Assembly: GCA_022508605.1 (NCBI GenBank)
Contig: JAFLUX010000007.1
Location: 1-58,561, forward strand
Length of the DNA stretch: 58,561 bases
Source of the DNA: Bacteroidales bacterium
GTDB lineage: Bacteria; Bacteroidota; Bacteroidia; Bacteroidales; UBA932
Reading direction: 5' to 3'
Within the stretch, counting starts at the first letter, position 1, and each line of letters opens with the position of its first letter. Below, in pieces: positions 16,901 to 24,886 of this stretch. The notes under the pieces are model-generated. The model searched no databases and was not told the DNA's origin. It saw nothing but the letters and a program-made list of their open reading frames with translations. Both the position numbers and the translations under genes were made by a program.

Positions 16901-19180
16901 ATAAGATATTTTCAAATCTTCGCGGGTCAGGCCCGAATTGTCGAACCCTATCCGGGCGAGATTATCGCTCACGATTTCCGCGTGCGTCAATCCGTCGGCG
17001 AGGGTGAAAAGCCCGGAGCTGCCGTTTTTGAGCTGCAGCTGAAGCGGCGGAGAGGCAAACAGCTGCCTTGAGTCGTAAAATTCCTGCGTCTCCCCCGTGC
17101 CGTCGCTCACTTTCAGGCAGACGGACAGGATGCGGCGATAGGTAACTTCCGGCAGCCCGGTCTCGAAACAGAATGTCCCGTCAGGAGCTATTTCCACCTT
17201 GCCTCCCTCCCCGGTCGCTGCCGATTCGAATACGGCCGATGCGGCAGACAGCGAATGACCCGAATAGGCCTTGACGCGCCCCGAAAAACGCGGCCTGTCA
17301 CCTTCCATATACATGCGGTCGTCCTTGTCCCACTCCACATCGAAGGTCGGCAGCACGAACTCATCGACCCTGAACATTTTGGCATCGATCATACTTCCGC
17401 CTGCAAACACCGCTATGCGGTAGTATCCGCCTCTGGACCCGCCGCCGAGGGGGAAAGAGCCGAACACCGAGCCGAAGGCATTGGTCAGCAGTTCTTCGGA
17501 GGCCAGTTCCTTGTCCTGGCTGTCATACAGGACCACTTTGACCGCAGTGCCTTCCGGGAGCAGGTCGTATTCGTAGTCGCCCTTATACAGTATGGCTTTC
17601 CATTGGACCGTTTCGTCCGGATTGAATGCCGAACGGTCGGTGAGAATCATGGCCCTCGGCCAGCTGACATCCGCAGGGACAGACGGATCATCGTAATACC
17701 GTCCCGTATCGACACGCATGTTCCGGGAGAGTCTGCGCACACCATTTGCGTCCGTGGATGAGACCCTGACATAAAATGCCCCTTTCCGCCCGTCGATATA
17801 GTGGCTGAAGTTCTCAGGCAGAGTCGTGAAACCGTACGTAGAAAAATCGTCTGCAGTGGCCAGCACGTTCAAATCGGCGTCAAGAAGCTCCAGAGTGCAC
17901 TGCCTCAAGGGCTCTCCGGTATAATAGTCAGCCGCATATACAGCCCGGGAGGCGGCATCCCCCTCTCTTGAAGCGAGAGAGAAACTGAACTTTTCGTAAA
18001 AATCCGCTACGCTTCTTGACTTGGACTCACATGTCACGTAATATTGTCCGTCATCCATGTCCGGGAGGCTCAATTTAACGAGCTCACGGACATAGTAGCC
18101 ATGTTCCAGATTGTCCGATGCCACCTCGTACAACGCACGGTCCCGTTTTGAATAATCGTAGAACGCCACTTTTACGGACCCGACGTTTCTGGTATATATC
18201 CCTATCGAATTGTCCTCTTCAAAAAAACTCAGCGATTCTATGCTTTCTCCATCCAATCGTCCCACGACCATGCGAAGCGACGGCCTGCCGGAACTACCAT
18301 ATTCCAACAGCTTCTCACCCCCGCGAAAAGATCTCGCTTCTTTAATAAATTCGCCGCACCTGTTCCGAAAATCAATGTAAACGTCTTCCGTCGCTTCTTC
18401 GGCCTCCAAGCGGTTCCATTCGCACAGCAAAAGCCCCCAACGGGCCAACACGGACACAGCCTTGTCCGAGTCCCTGGCAGCGAACTCCGCAAGTTTTTCA
18501 TAAGAAGCCTTGGAATACCCGTCGTCAAGAAGATACGGAGTGTATTCGACAAGGGCTTCAAACGGATACTGCCCTTTGTAGTAGTCGCTTATTTCGTCCG
18601 CACACGCGCCGCGGGCATAAAGCGCCCACAGGGCGTATTCATAGTCGTTGGACAATTTTTCCAGCAGTATGTCTTTGAAAGGATACCGGGGAAGTCCGCC
18701 GAAGCCGTACAAATCCGTGTTGCGGGAGGCAAGCAGTTTCCGCCTATTCGCCGCGACGAACTCGGCCAGTTCGTCTTTCGGGCGCTCGTCCAGCCAGTGA
18801 TACAGCAGCAATGCAGGCTCTCTCAATTCCTGAAGCTCCTTTTCAAATGCCTCGAGCTGCGATTTCCTGTCCTTCCAGTTTATCTCGCTTTTTACCTCTA
18901 CGTATTTTTCACCCGCCTCGTAGAAATCCACAAGCAGATGTTTTTTCTTTGCCTTGGCTTTGATGCGCTCAAGAATCTGTAGCTGCATGACAGGCATATC
19001 CGCATCATCCGCCTTGTCGTAGGCTTTCCATAGGGCGGAGATGCTGCGATTGTCCTTGTCATCATCCTGCCCGACAGCTTCCGCCGTCAGGCCTGTCGCG
19101 CCGGCTGCGCTGAATGTCCTGTAGGTAACAGATGCGCCGACAGTCAAAAGAAGTGCAAGCGCAAAGGCGAAACGTTTCAT
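13973..19180 (-). CDS. Bacterial alpha-2-macroglobulin family protein
   Basis: A protein of about 1735 residues with a signal peptide (MKRFAFALALLLTVGASV) and no lipobox. The N-terminal third is helical. An MG2-like domain is at about 500-620 (ILTDRSAFNPDETVQWKAIL, GSFPLGGGSRGGYYRIAV). The A2M domain is near residues 1040-1130 (DFGATMAWEPALHSDENG, then SAYHVQVFAHG) and a helical thioester-domain-like region spans about 1265-1570. The CxEQ thioester motif is missing: the equivalent stretch reads DVLSLTESYWSNMLIRRL. Family members trap proteases in the periplasm; without a thioester, covalent capture is not expected. The start at 19180 overlaps the folC stop as ATGA; an ATG two codons earlier is also possible. 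No pbpC gene is adjacent, unlike many A2M loci in Proteobacteria. Confidence 0.85.
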   Translation of the reverse strand: MKRFAFALALLLTVGASVTYRTFSAAGATGLTAEAVGQDDDKDNRSISALWKAYDKADDADMPVMQLQILERIKAKAKKKHLLVDFYEAGEKYVEVKSEINWKDRKSQLEAFEKELQELREPALLLYHWLDERPKDELAEFVAANRRKLLASRNTDLYGFGGLPRYPFKDILLEKLSNDYEYALWALYARGACADEISDYYKGQYPFEALVEYTPYLLDDGYSKASYEKLAEFAARDSDKAVSVLARWGLLLCEWNRLEAEEATEDVYIDFRNRCGEFIKEARSFRGGEKLLEYGSSGRPSLRMVVGRLDGESIESLSFFEEDNSIGIYTRNVGSVKVAFYDYSKRDRALYEVASDNLEHGYYVRELVKLSLPDMDDGQYYVTCESKSRSVADFYEKFSFSLASREGDAASRAVYAADYYTGEPLRQCTLELLDADLNVLATADDFSTYGFTTLPENFSHYIDGRKGAFYVRVSSTDANGVRRLSRNMRVDTGRYYDDPSVPADVSWPRAMILTDRSAFNPDETVQWKAILYKGDYEYDLLPEGTAVKVVLYDSQDKELASEELLTNAFGSVFGSFPLGGGSRGGYYRIAVFAGGSMIDAKMFRVDEFVLPTFDVEWDKDDRMYMEGDRPRFSGRVKAYSGHSLSAASAVFESAATGEGGKVEIAPDGTFCFETGLPEVTYRRILSVCLKVSDGTGETQEFYDSRQLFASPPLQLQLKNGSSGLFTLADGLTHAEIVSDNLARIGFDNSGLTREDLKISYTVSNEGKTVKTGELAPNGELVLELKGMPSGLYTVDAKASVSGRETERSLSFMKIGDDDTSMDAADVTSFFRETDDGDIALQIGCTAGPVWAVVELFGDGNICLDSRMVTLDGIRAREGSLKTISYTRREGWPETLTLNVLYFLKGKCHRYSRTVELEPENIRLPLSFSRFTDRARPGEDCRIVISTDPDTECAVTIYDKASGRIQPNGWYRAMPMRRPLRTVYYRTLPGANGRSYPTLFSSRSRAVVGDGVVIDESANSDVAVSQMAMKAASFASAEAADDTDAAAGAFDVREDFGATMAWEPALHSDENGAVEMSFKGADRLSAYHVQVFAHGAGMKNAVLSREMEVSIPVKLSIAEPLFLYEGDRYVARAGIASTLGMPVSGKVEISFMDGADYRTAAVLSGTGADVTLLPGGADTFSALIEVPEGLEELGILVRFTSGEATDALFVKVPVLKPYQTITEAHSALFKAGMDREELLAGLRSLFVSSDASALEASSRSIIAMIREALPEKAEPKSSDVLSLTESYWSNMLIRRLGGAGLDDAAMADLAEKIAACQNDGGGIAWFEGMQSSPIVTAAVLQRLYAVKTGAEQSVIDMEKAVKYLDAEFFSASDRPYWCGGISLEVYLQTRALYSYIPFSVSDSKIYKQSKKHIKSYLVPEKARGLNFQILAKARRLHTLQALLSRPGGTELAGKWGITLNNKLIKSLDADVESLLQYAVEHKSGGSYYPNAVMPWRGLLESELYAHALLCELLTGASELRPQASYASRAAETAEGIRLWLMVQKETQHWGADAACVEAIASVLRGRQETLQTEVLMLSAVSVKPFPEVVASGNGFTVSRSYSIGDRVLADGDTLHVGDKVTARYSVWNEENRSFVRLCAPRPANMRPVQQLSGRYGWGIRPLSPAVWTYTPQGYRNVLKDRTEYWFDSYPEEESSVSEEFFVIQEGRFSTPAVEVESLYAPHYRANDAGRGPVDSK

Positions 19181-20460
19181 AAGCATTCAAGATAAATCAT
19201 CGCTTCCGATACTACAAAGGTGCTGCCTCCTATGAAAATAAGGGACTCAAGCCCTCGTGAGGAAAGCTCCGCAGCCCTTTCCATGGCTTTCTGCACGCCG
19301 TCCCCCACGGATGCGCACCCGCATGCGGCAAAAGATTTCAATTTCAATGCCAAAGCCTCCACCGGCAAGGCTCTCGGAGTGTCGGGAGCGACAAGGAAAT
19401 ATTCGGCTTCCCGGGGAAAGAGCCGGGCTATCGAGTCTATGTCCTTGTCGGCCATGACACCGTAGACCACAAGGAGCCTGCGCCCACCGGCCATGTCCCT
19501 GAGTTTGGCGAAAGAGGCTTCGAGGGCCTGGGGATTGTGTCCTATGTCGCAGATGACCGTCGGGCTGTCGCTTAACTGCCCCCAGCGGCCCCTAAGACCC
19601 GTGACGCGGGCAGCGTGCGCCACGGCAGTGATGCCCCCCGCGCAATGCCGGGCGGCCGGCAGGTCCTGTGCGGCAGGCCTTTCGCTGTCGAGCAGAGAGA
19701 GGGCCGCCGCAACAGTGCGCAGGTTCTGCCCGCTGAACGGCCCGGCGATGTCGAGCCCGGAAGCAGGAGGACAGTCGTCCGGGAGGGGAAAATCTTCGGC
19801 AAAATGCAGCGGCGCTCCCACAGAGGCGGCGATACGCTCGAATACCGGGGCGGTTTCCGCGTCCCTGCCCCACACGAGGGCCGGAACCCCAGGCTTGAAT
19901 ATGCCGGCCTTTTCAGCCGCAATCGCAGCACGGGTGCCGCCGAGCAGGGCGCAGTGGTCCAAGCCTATGGAGGTAATGACGCTGAGGCAGGGGACAATGA
20001 TGTTCGTGCTGTCCAGCCTCCCTCCCAAACCTGTCTCGATGACCGCCGCATCCACATTCTCAGAGGCGAACCAGGCGAATGCAAGGCCGGTTGTGATCTC
20101 AAAAAAACTTAGCCCGTCCCTGTCTTTCTCATCGAGAAAACGGCAGACGTATTCTTCGGGAATCATGCGGAACGTCCCGCCACAGACGATTTTCATGCGC
20201 TCCCGGAAATCCACTAAATGCGGGGAAGTATAAAGGGCCGTTTTCAGTCCCTGCGAGGACAGTGCCGCCGCGAGCATGGAACTTACGGAGCCTTTGCCGT
20301 TGGTGCCTGCGACATGGACGATGCACCGCAGCTTCTCCTGCGGGTTGCCGAGAAATGAGGCATAGTCCCTCATCGCCTCCAAGCCGGGCTTGTAGGCATC
20401 GCTGCCAAAGCCCGCCGTCTGCACGCTGCGATGCCGCTCGAAAAGAGCCTCCAGTCGCAT
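19177..20460 (-). CDS. folC: Folylpolyglutamate synthase / dihydrofolate synthase
   Basis: A 427-residue Mur-ligase family enzyme that adds glutamate to dihydropteroate and to folates in the cytoplasm. The P-loop AGTNGKGSVSSM is at residues 51-62, SPHLVDFRERM follows, the central ATPase has FFEITTGLAF and ETGLGGRLDSTN, and the C-terminal domain has ICDIGHNPQALEASF. All of these are FolC hallmarks. ATG at 20460 shares its A with the TGA of the upstream peptidase gene (TGATG), and its stop overlaps the next start (ATGA), so translation is probably coupled on both sides. A longer frame upstream lies inside the peptidase gene and is not real. Confidence 0.93.
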   Translation of the reverse strand: MRLEALFERHRSVQTAGFGSDAYKPGLEAMRDYASFLGNPQEKLRCIVHVAGTNGKGSVSSMLAAALSSQGLKTALYTSPHLVDFRERMKIVCGGTFRMIPEEYVCRFLDEKDRDGLSFFEITTGLAFAWFASENVDAAVIETGLGGRLDSTNIIVPCLSVITSIGLDHCALLGGTRAAIAAEKAGIFKPGVPALVWGRDAETAPVFERIAASVGAPLHFAEDFPLPDDCPPASGLDIAGPFSGQNLRTVAAALSLLDSERPAAQDLPAARHCAGGITAVAHAARVTGLRGRWGQLSDSPTVICDIGHNPQALEASFAKLRDMAGGRRLLVVYGVMADKDIDSIARLFPREAEYFLVAPDTPRALPVEALALKLKSFAACGCASVGDGVQKAMERAAELSSRGLESLIFIGGSTFVVSEAMIYLECL

Positions 20461-22382
20461 CAGAGCCACTTGTCGAAATAATCGCTTATCTTGACATACA
20501 GCTGTTCCCGCCACGGGCCCATGACATTGTGGGCGCTGCGCGGATACGGGAAGTAGTCGGCCACGACATTGTGCTCCACGCAGGACTGCATGAAGCTCAG
20601 GGAGTTGATAGGCAGGACGGTGGAGTCTTCCATGCCCTGGCAAATCAGCAGCCGGGCCTTGAGCATGGGGGCTTTGTCCACAAGTGACGTCGCTGCAAAG
20701 CCTTCTGGGTTCGTTTCCGGATTGTCCATGTAGCGCTCGCCGTACATGACCTCATACCATTTCCAGTCTATCACAGGCCCTCCGGCCACAGCCACCTTGA
20801 AAAGCTCCGGGTGTTTCGTGGCCATGGTTATGGTCATGAAGCCGCCGTAGCTCCAGCCGGCGACGCCTATCCTGTCAGTATCGACCCAGCCTTCCGCAAT
20901 CAGCTGCCGGATTCCGGCCACCTGGTCTTCCGTCTCCACCTCTCCGCAGCGGCGGTTTATCGCCTTCGCATAGGCGGCTCCCCTATTGTCCGTGCCGCGA
21001 TTGTCCTGTATGTAAAGCACATATCCTTTCTGGGCCATCATCAGCTCCCACTTGCGTATGCCGGCGAGCCAGCTGTCCGTCACCATCTGGCTGTGCGGGC
21101 CGCCATAGACATACACGATAAGGGGATACTTGCGCGAGGGGTCGAAGTCCGCCGGCTTGACCATGCGGTAGTAGTTCAGATAGTTCGGGTCCGCGGCCTG
21201 GACAGTGCCGAGCTCCACCGTCACCGGGGCATAGGACGCAAGGGGATCTTCTGCGGTCTCGATGGTCTGTTCCAGGGAGCCGTCGCAGCTGCGAAGCTCC
21301 ACGGTTCCAGGCCTGTCCACCGCGCTCCAGCGGTCGATGAAATGCTTGAAGTCCGGGCTGAAACGCACCGAATGGCTCCCGCTGCCCTCCGTAAGACGCT
21401 GCGGGGCGCCCATTTTCACCTTGTCCAGGGCTGCGGGGCGTTTGCCGGAGCGGAGATTCTGGAGCCTGATGCGGAAAAGGTGTTTTTCCACAGGCGAGAC
21501 TTCGGCGGAGTTGTAATAGACATATTCCCCGTCGTTGCCCGCATACGACACGTCGGCCCGGCACTGGGTAAGACGCCGGATGCCGCCGTCGAGGTCGCAG
21601 AGGTAGAGCTGTAAATAGCCGTCGCGGTTGTCCGTGCTGTAGATGAAAAATTCCGTTCCCTTCACGAAGTCCACGCCGCCGCGAGGCTCCACCCAGGCAT
21701 CGTTGTGCTCCGCAAGGAGAGTGCGTATGAAGCTGCCGTCCGAGGCATCGTACAGGTTGAGGTGCACGTCATGCTGGCTGCGGTCCACCACCTGCACGAG
21801 CAGGCGGCCGCCGTCCGGGGTCCAGGACACGCCGGCAAGATAGCGTTCATCTGTGAAATCGCTCACGTCAAGCGTGCTGATTATATTGCCGAGAGTGTCG
21901 CAGACGCACAGGGACACCCGTTCCGATTCCATGCCGTTCATGGGGTACTTCACGCTTTCGAGCCTGCCTGTGCGCGTGCTTATGTCGAGAAGGGGGAAGG
22001 AGCCCACGGCAGTTTCATCCACCCTGTACACGGCCAGAAGAGAGGCATCCGGCGAAGGGTAGTATCCGGCGTTGATGCCGAACTCGTTGCGGGACGGCAC
22101 TTTACCGTAGCTCACTTCAGGATTGGACGAAGTCGGCAGCACCGGCTTCCTGCGGCGCGGGACCGAAATCTTGTCGCTCAGTGTCGAGGCCTCGGTCCAT
22201 CCATGGTAGCCCAGCGAAGGAGAGGTATAGGCGCTTATTATATCCTTGCAATTCAACAATTTCCCGCCCTCCGTGCCTACGGTGACGCTTTTGAGCACGG
22301 TGCGCTCGGAGTCCTGCGCGGAAGCTGAAACGAAAGAAGCGGCGGAAAGGAGGGCCGCAAATAATATAGAATGGCATTTCAT
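20460..22382 (-). CDS. Dipeptidyl peptidase IV-type serine peptidase (S9B)
   Basis: A 640-residue exported peptidase. The signal peptide is MKCHSILFAALLSAASFVSA. The N-terminal part (about 60-400) is a beta-propeller with repeated blade motifs (SWTPDGGRLLVQVVDRS, FSPDFKHF). The C-terminal alpha/beta hydrolase has GVAGWSYGGFMT with the Ser nucleophile near residue 510, Asp586 (MEDSTVLP) and His618 (RSAHNV), a complete triad. YVYGGPHSQMV provides the oxyanion-type Tyr. DPP IV enzymes remove Xaa-Pro dipeptides in the periplasm and support peptide use. It is about 80 residues shorter than typical DPP IV, with losses in the propeller half. It heads a minus-strand run with folC, the macroglobulin, the PurM-like gene and phoH. 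Confidence 0.88.
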   Translation of the reverse strand: MKCHSILFAALLSAASFVSASAQDSERTVLKSVTVGTEGGKLLNCKDIISAYTSPSLGYHGWTEASTLSDKISVPRRRKPVLPTSSNPEVSYGKVPSRNEFGINAGYYPSPDASLLAVYRVDETAVGSFPLLDISTRTGRLESVKYPMNGMESERVSLCVCDTLGNIISTLDVSDFTDERYLAGVSWTPDGGRLLVQVVDRSQHDVHLNLYDASDGSFIRTLLAEHNDAWVEPRGGVDFVKGTEFFIYSTDNRDGYLQLYLCDLDGGIRRLTQCRADVSYAGNDGEYVYYNSAEVSPVEKHLFRIRLQNLRSGKRPAALDKVKMGAPQRLTEGSGSHSVRFSPDFKHFIDRWSAVDRPGTVELRSCDGSLEQTIETAEDPLASYAPVTVELGTVQAADPNYLNYYRMVKPADFDPSRKYPLIVYVYGGPHSQMVTDSWLAGIRKWELMMAQKGYVLYIQDNRGTDNRGAAYAKAINRRCGEVETEDQVAGIRQLIAEGWVDTDRIGVAGWSYGGFMTITMATKHPELFKVAVAGGPVIDWKWYEVMYGERYMDNPETNPEGFAATSLVDKAPMLKARLLICQGMEDSTVLPINSLSFMQSCVEHNVVADYFPYPRSAHNVMGPWREQLYVKISDYFDKWL

Positions 22383-22389
22383 ATCGTCA

Positions 22390-22397
22390 CAAAGATA
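22390..22397 (-). promoter_or_regulatory. -7 box of the dipeptidyl peptidase gene
   Basis: TATCTTTG on the minus strand is an exact TAnnTTTG match, only 8 bp before the start codon at 22382. If used, the transcript would be nearly leaderless. No TTG is seen at the right distance, so support is limited. Confidence 0.35.
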
Positions 22398-22435
22398 TCA
22401 AAAAATATTGCTATTTTCGCAGAAATTCGCAGATT

Positions 22436-23782
22436 ATGAGAAGGAGTCTATCAGTTTTGGCAGTCGCCCTGTGCCTGTCTTCGGCAGCTTTCGGGCAGAA
22501 TAGAGATGCATTCGAAGAGATACGCCTCGACCCGCACAAGGCAGGGAACGTTTTCTATATGTACAAGCACGACGGAATTCCCGCCGCAGCAAAGCCGCCA
22601 AAAGGATATAAAGCCATATACATCAGCCACTACGGCAGACACGGAGCACGCAACCACTCGTCCGAGAGCGATTTCGACAACATACTGCGCATGTTCCGCA
22701 CGGCCTCCGAAAAGGGGCTGCTGACCGAGCGCGGGAAAGAATTCCTGCGCCGCTACGAAAAGGCATATCCCCAGCTGCACGGGCGTGGAGGAGAGCTTTG
22801 CGACAGAGGGTTCGAGCAGCAGTACAAAATCGCCGGAAACATGTACCGGAACTACCCCGCCCTTTTCCGCAAGGGCGCGAAAGTCGACGCCGTATCGACC
22901 ACCGTGCCGCGCTGCATAATGACGATGACGGCCTTCTCCGACCAGCTGCTGAGAGAGAATCCGAGGCTTGAGATATACAAGCAGGCAAGCAATTCCACCA
23001 TGCACTACCTCAACCCTTTCAGCCGCTACAATCCGGACGTGGACGCCACCGACGAGGGCTACAACAACAGGAGCGCCTACTGGCAGCAAGGATACAGGGA
23101 CATGTGCGGCAGGCTGCTGACGCCCTCGGCGGTATTCGCCCCCCTGCTGACGGACCTTTCCTTGCTCGATGCATTCGGCAAACCGGTGTCGCTGGAGCTG
23201 GCATTTTACGAAATAGCCGCAAGCCAGCAGTGCAACGGGCAGGTGGACGACGACTTGCTGGAGTTCATCCCCGTCGAAGAGCTTTGCCGCCTGTATGAGT
23301 GCATAAATTTCCGCTTCTACTGCTCCAAAGGGCCCGACACCCTGTTCCAGAAAGGGCGTCAGTGGGCATTCGTGTGGCGGACTTTGCAGGACATCGTAGA
23401 CAAGGCCGACGAGGACATCGCCCGCGGGGACTACACTGTGCGCCTGCGCTTCGGGCACGACATCATAGTCATGTCGCTGCTGGCGCTCCTCGACATAGAC
23501 GGCTACAACAAGGCCGTGGGCGACTGCGCGGAAATCAAGGACGCATTCCGCTCATACGACTTCCCCATGGCTCTCAACTTGCAGTTCGTATTCTATGAGA
23601 ACAAGGCCGGGGACCTGCTCGTGAGAGTGATGTACAACGAGCGGGACATCGCCCTGCCGATAGCGGACTGCGGCACGCCCTACTACTACAGATGGAGCGA
23701 GGCCAAGGACTTCTTCACAAGGCGAATGGACCTTGCCAGGGACATACTCGCATCCACCTCGGCGCCGCCGAAGGCCAATTAG
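22436..23782 (+). CDS. Histidine acid phosphatase family protein
   Basis: A 448-residue exported protein of the branch 2 histidine phosphatase clan (acid phosphatase, phytase or MINPP-like). Signal peptide MRRSLSVLAVALCLSSAAFG. The catalytic motif is SHYGRHGAR (His69, with Arg68 and Arg72). The distal catalytic pair is in LRFGHDIIVMSLLALLDIDG (HD near residue 342). The substrate (phosphomonoester or inositol phosphate) cannot be read from sequence. A second, diverged copy lies at 46833-48092, with the catalytic His at the same residue number. The gene is divergent from the dipeptidyl peptidase (53 bp apart) and its 3' end overlaps truA by 4 bp tail to tail. Confidence 0.85.
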   Translation: MRRSLSVLAVALCLSSAAFGQNRDAFEEIRLDPHKAGNVFYMYKHDGIPAAAKPPKGYKAIYISHYGRHGARNHSSESDFDNILRMFRTASEKGLLTERGKEFLRRYEKAYPQLHGRGGELCDRGFEQQYKIAGNMYRNYPALFRKGAKVDAVSTTVPRCIMTMTAFSDQLLRENPRLEIYKQASNSTMHYLNPFSRYNPDVDATDEGYNNRSAYWQQGYRDMCGRLLTPSAVFAPLLTDLSLLDAFGKPVSLELAFYEIAASQQCNGQVDDDLLEFIPVEELCRLYECINFRFYCSKGPDTLFQKGRQWAFVWRTLQDIVDKADEDIARGDYTVRLRFGHDIIVMSLLALLDIDGYNKAVGDCAEIKDAFRSYDFPMALNLQFVFYENKAGDLLVRVMYNERDIALPIADCGTPYYYRWSEAKDFFTRRMDLARDILASTSAPPKAN

Positions 23783-24645
23783 TATTCTATGCCGGAAAGA
23801 AAAAGGGCGTGGCCGGGGGCGGATTCTCCGGCTTCGCTGCGGCGTGACGGAGTTTCCGCGTCACGGGAGGACGGAGGCAGAATCAGGGACGCGAAATTGT
23901 CGTGACTGCGCCTCCCGCGGCCCAGTTCGAGCAGCGTTCCTGCTATGGCTCTCACCATATTCCTCAAAAAACGGTCGGCCTCTATCACGAAGCGCCAGTA
24001 GCAGCCTTGCCTCTCCGTTCCGTCCGCACTGCGGGGCGCCGGAGAGTGCAGTTCCGGTTCATACGGCTCCCAGCGGGCGCTGAACACGGTGCATACCGAA
24101 GTCTTGTTGTCTCCTCCGGACTTTTCAAAACAGGAAAAATCGTGCGTGCCCAAAAGCAGGGCGGCAGCACGGTTCATGGCATCGAAGTCCAGCTCCGGAT
24201 AGGCGAAAAAATACGAATGCGCAGCCAGGAAAGGGTCCTTGACACGGTGCAGGAAATAGGTGTAGCGGCGCCGTTTCGCACTAAAGCGTGCATGGAAATC
24301 ATCTGCCGCTGGGGCGATGCCGCTGATGCTGACAGACTCCGGAAGCATAGCATTGAGCTTGTATCTGAGTTGGGCGCAGTCGAGGCCGCCATGGGCGGCA
24401 GGCGCAGCATCATCTTCCGGGAGCATCAGAGGCCGGGGCACCGGGGCGTCGAAATCGAAATGGGCGACATAGCAGGAGGCGCTCACCCCCGTATCCGTCC
24501 GGCCCGCGCCGGTCACGCCCACTTCGGAGCGCAGCAAAGTCCCGAGGGCCTTTTCCAAAGTCTCCTGCACCGACGGGGCCCCCGGCTGAATCTGCCAGCC
24601 GCAGAATGGCGCACCGTCATACGACATATCTATCCTGTAACGCAT
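23779..24645 (-). CDS. truA: tRNA pseudouridine synthase A
   Basis: A 288-residue cytoplasmic enzyme that makes pseudouridine at positions 38-40 of the tRNA anticodon arm. The start YRIDMSYDGAPFCGWQIQ and the catalytic motif GAGRTDTGVSA (Asp51) are typical, and RFLRNMVRAIAGTLLELG near residue 225 is the conserved C-terminal motif. A C-terminal segment rich in Arg and Ser (GRGRRSHDNF onward) is slightly longer than usual. It is transcribed alone from a consensus promoter just upstream. Confidence 0.95.
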   Translation of the reverse strand: MRYRIDMSYDGAPFCGWQIQPGAPSVQETLEKALGTLLRSEVGVTGAGRTDTGVSASCYVAHFDFDAPVPRPLMLPEDDAAPAAHGGLDCAQLRYKLNAMLPESVSISGIAPAADDFHARFSAKRRRYTYFLHRVKDPFLAAHSYFFAYPELDFDAMNRAAALLLGTHDFSCFEKSGGDNKTSVCTVFSARWEPYEPELHSPAPRSADGTERQGCYWRFVIEADRFLRNMVRAIAGTLLELGRGRRSHDNFASLILPPSSRDAETPSRRSEAGESAPGHALFLSGIEY

Positions 24646-24690
24646 AAGCGCAATTTCTGTTTAACAAAATGCCCGCCGACACGGGCAAAA

Positions 24691-24722
24691 CAAAATTAGG
24701 AAACATTATCATTACTAACAAA
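24691..24722 (-). promoter_or_regulatory. truA promoter
   Basis: TTTG (24722-24719), a 20-bp spacer and TAATTTTG (24698-24691) match the consensus fully. The leader of about 40 nt contains a small GCCCG/CGGGC hairpin (24671-24686) close to the predicted 5' end. Confidence 0.7.
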
Positions 24723-24817
24723 CTTATTTTTTCACTCCGCACTCAGGATGGGTCGATGGCGGCGCAGGCATATTTTTTGCAGGCAATTCGCGCGCGCCGG
24801 CGGCTGACTGCGGGCAC

Positions 24818-24840
24818 GGGCTGCGTGAAACGCGCAGCCC
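24818..24840 (+). promoter_or_regulatory. GC-rich hairpin upstream of the bat operon
   Basis: GGGCTGCG (24818-24825) and CGCAGCCC (24833-24840) form a perfect 8-bp stem with a 7-nt loop, about 46 bp before the moxR start. There is no U-tract after it, so it is not an intrinsic terminator. A near-match -7 box with one extra T (TATTTTTTG, 24771-24779) lies upstream, so the hairpin may sit in the operon leader. Confidence 0.35.
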
Positions 24841-24886
24841 TCCGGCACGGCCCGGCGGATTGAATGACACAAAAGACCAATAGAAT

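Noticed and set aside
20461..20643. N-terminal extension of folC
   Set aside because: Lies in another frame of the peptidase gene and has no family similarity; ATG 20460 overlaps the peptidase stop.
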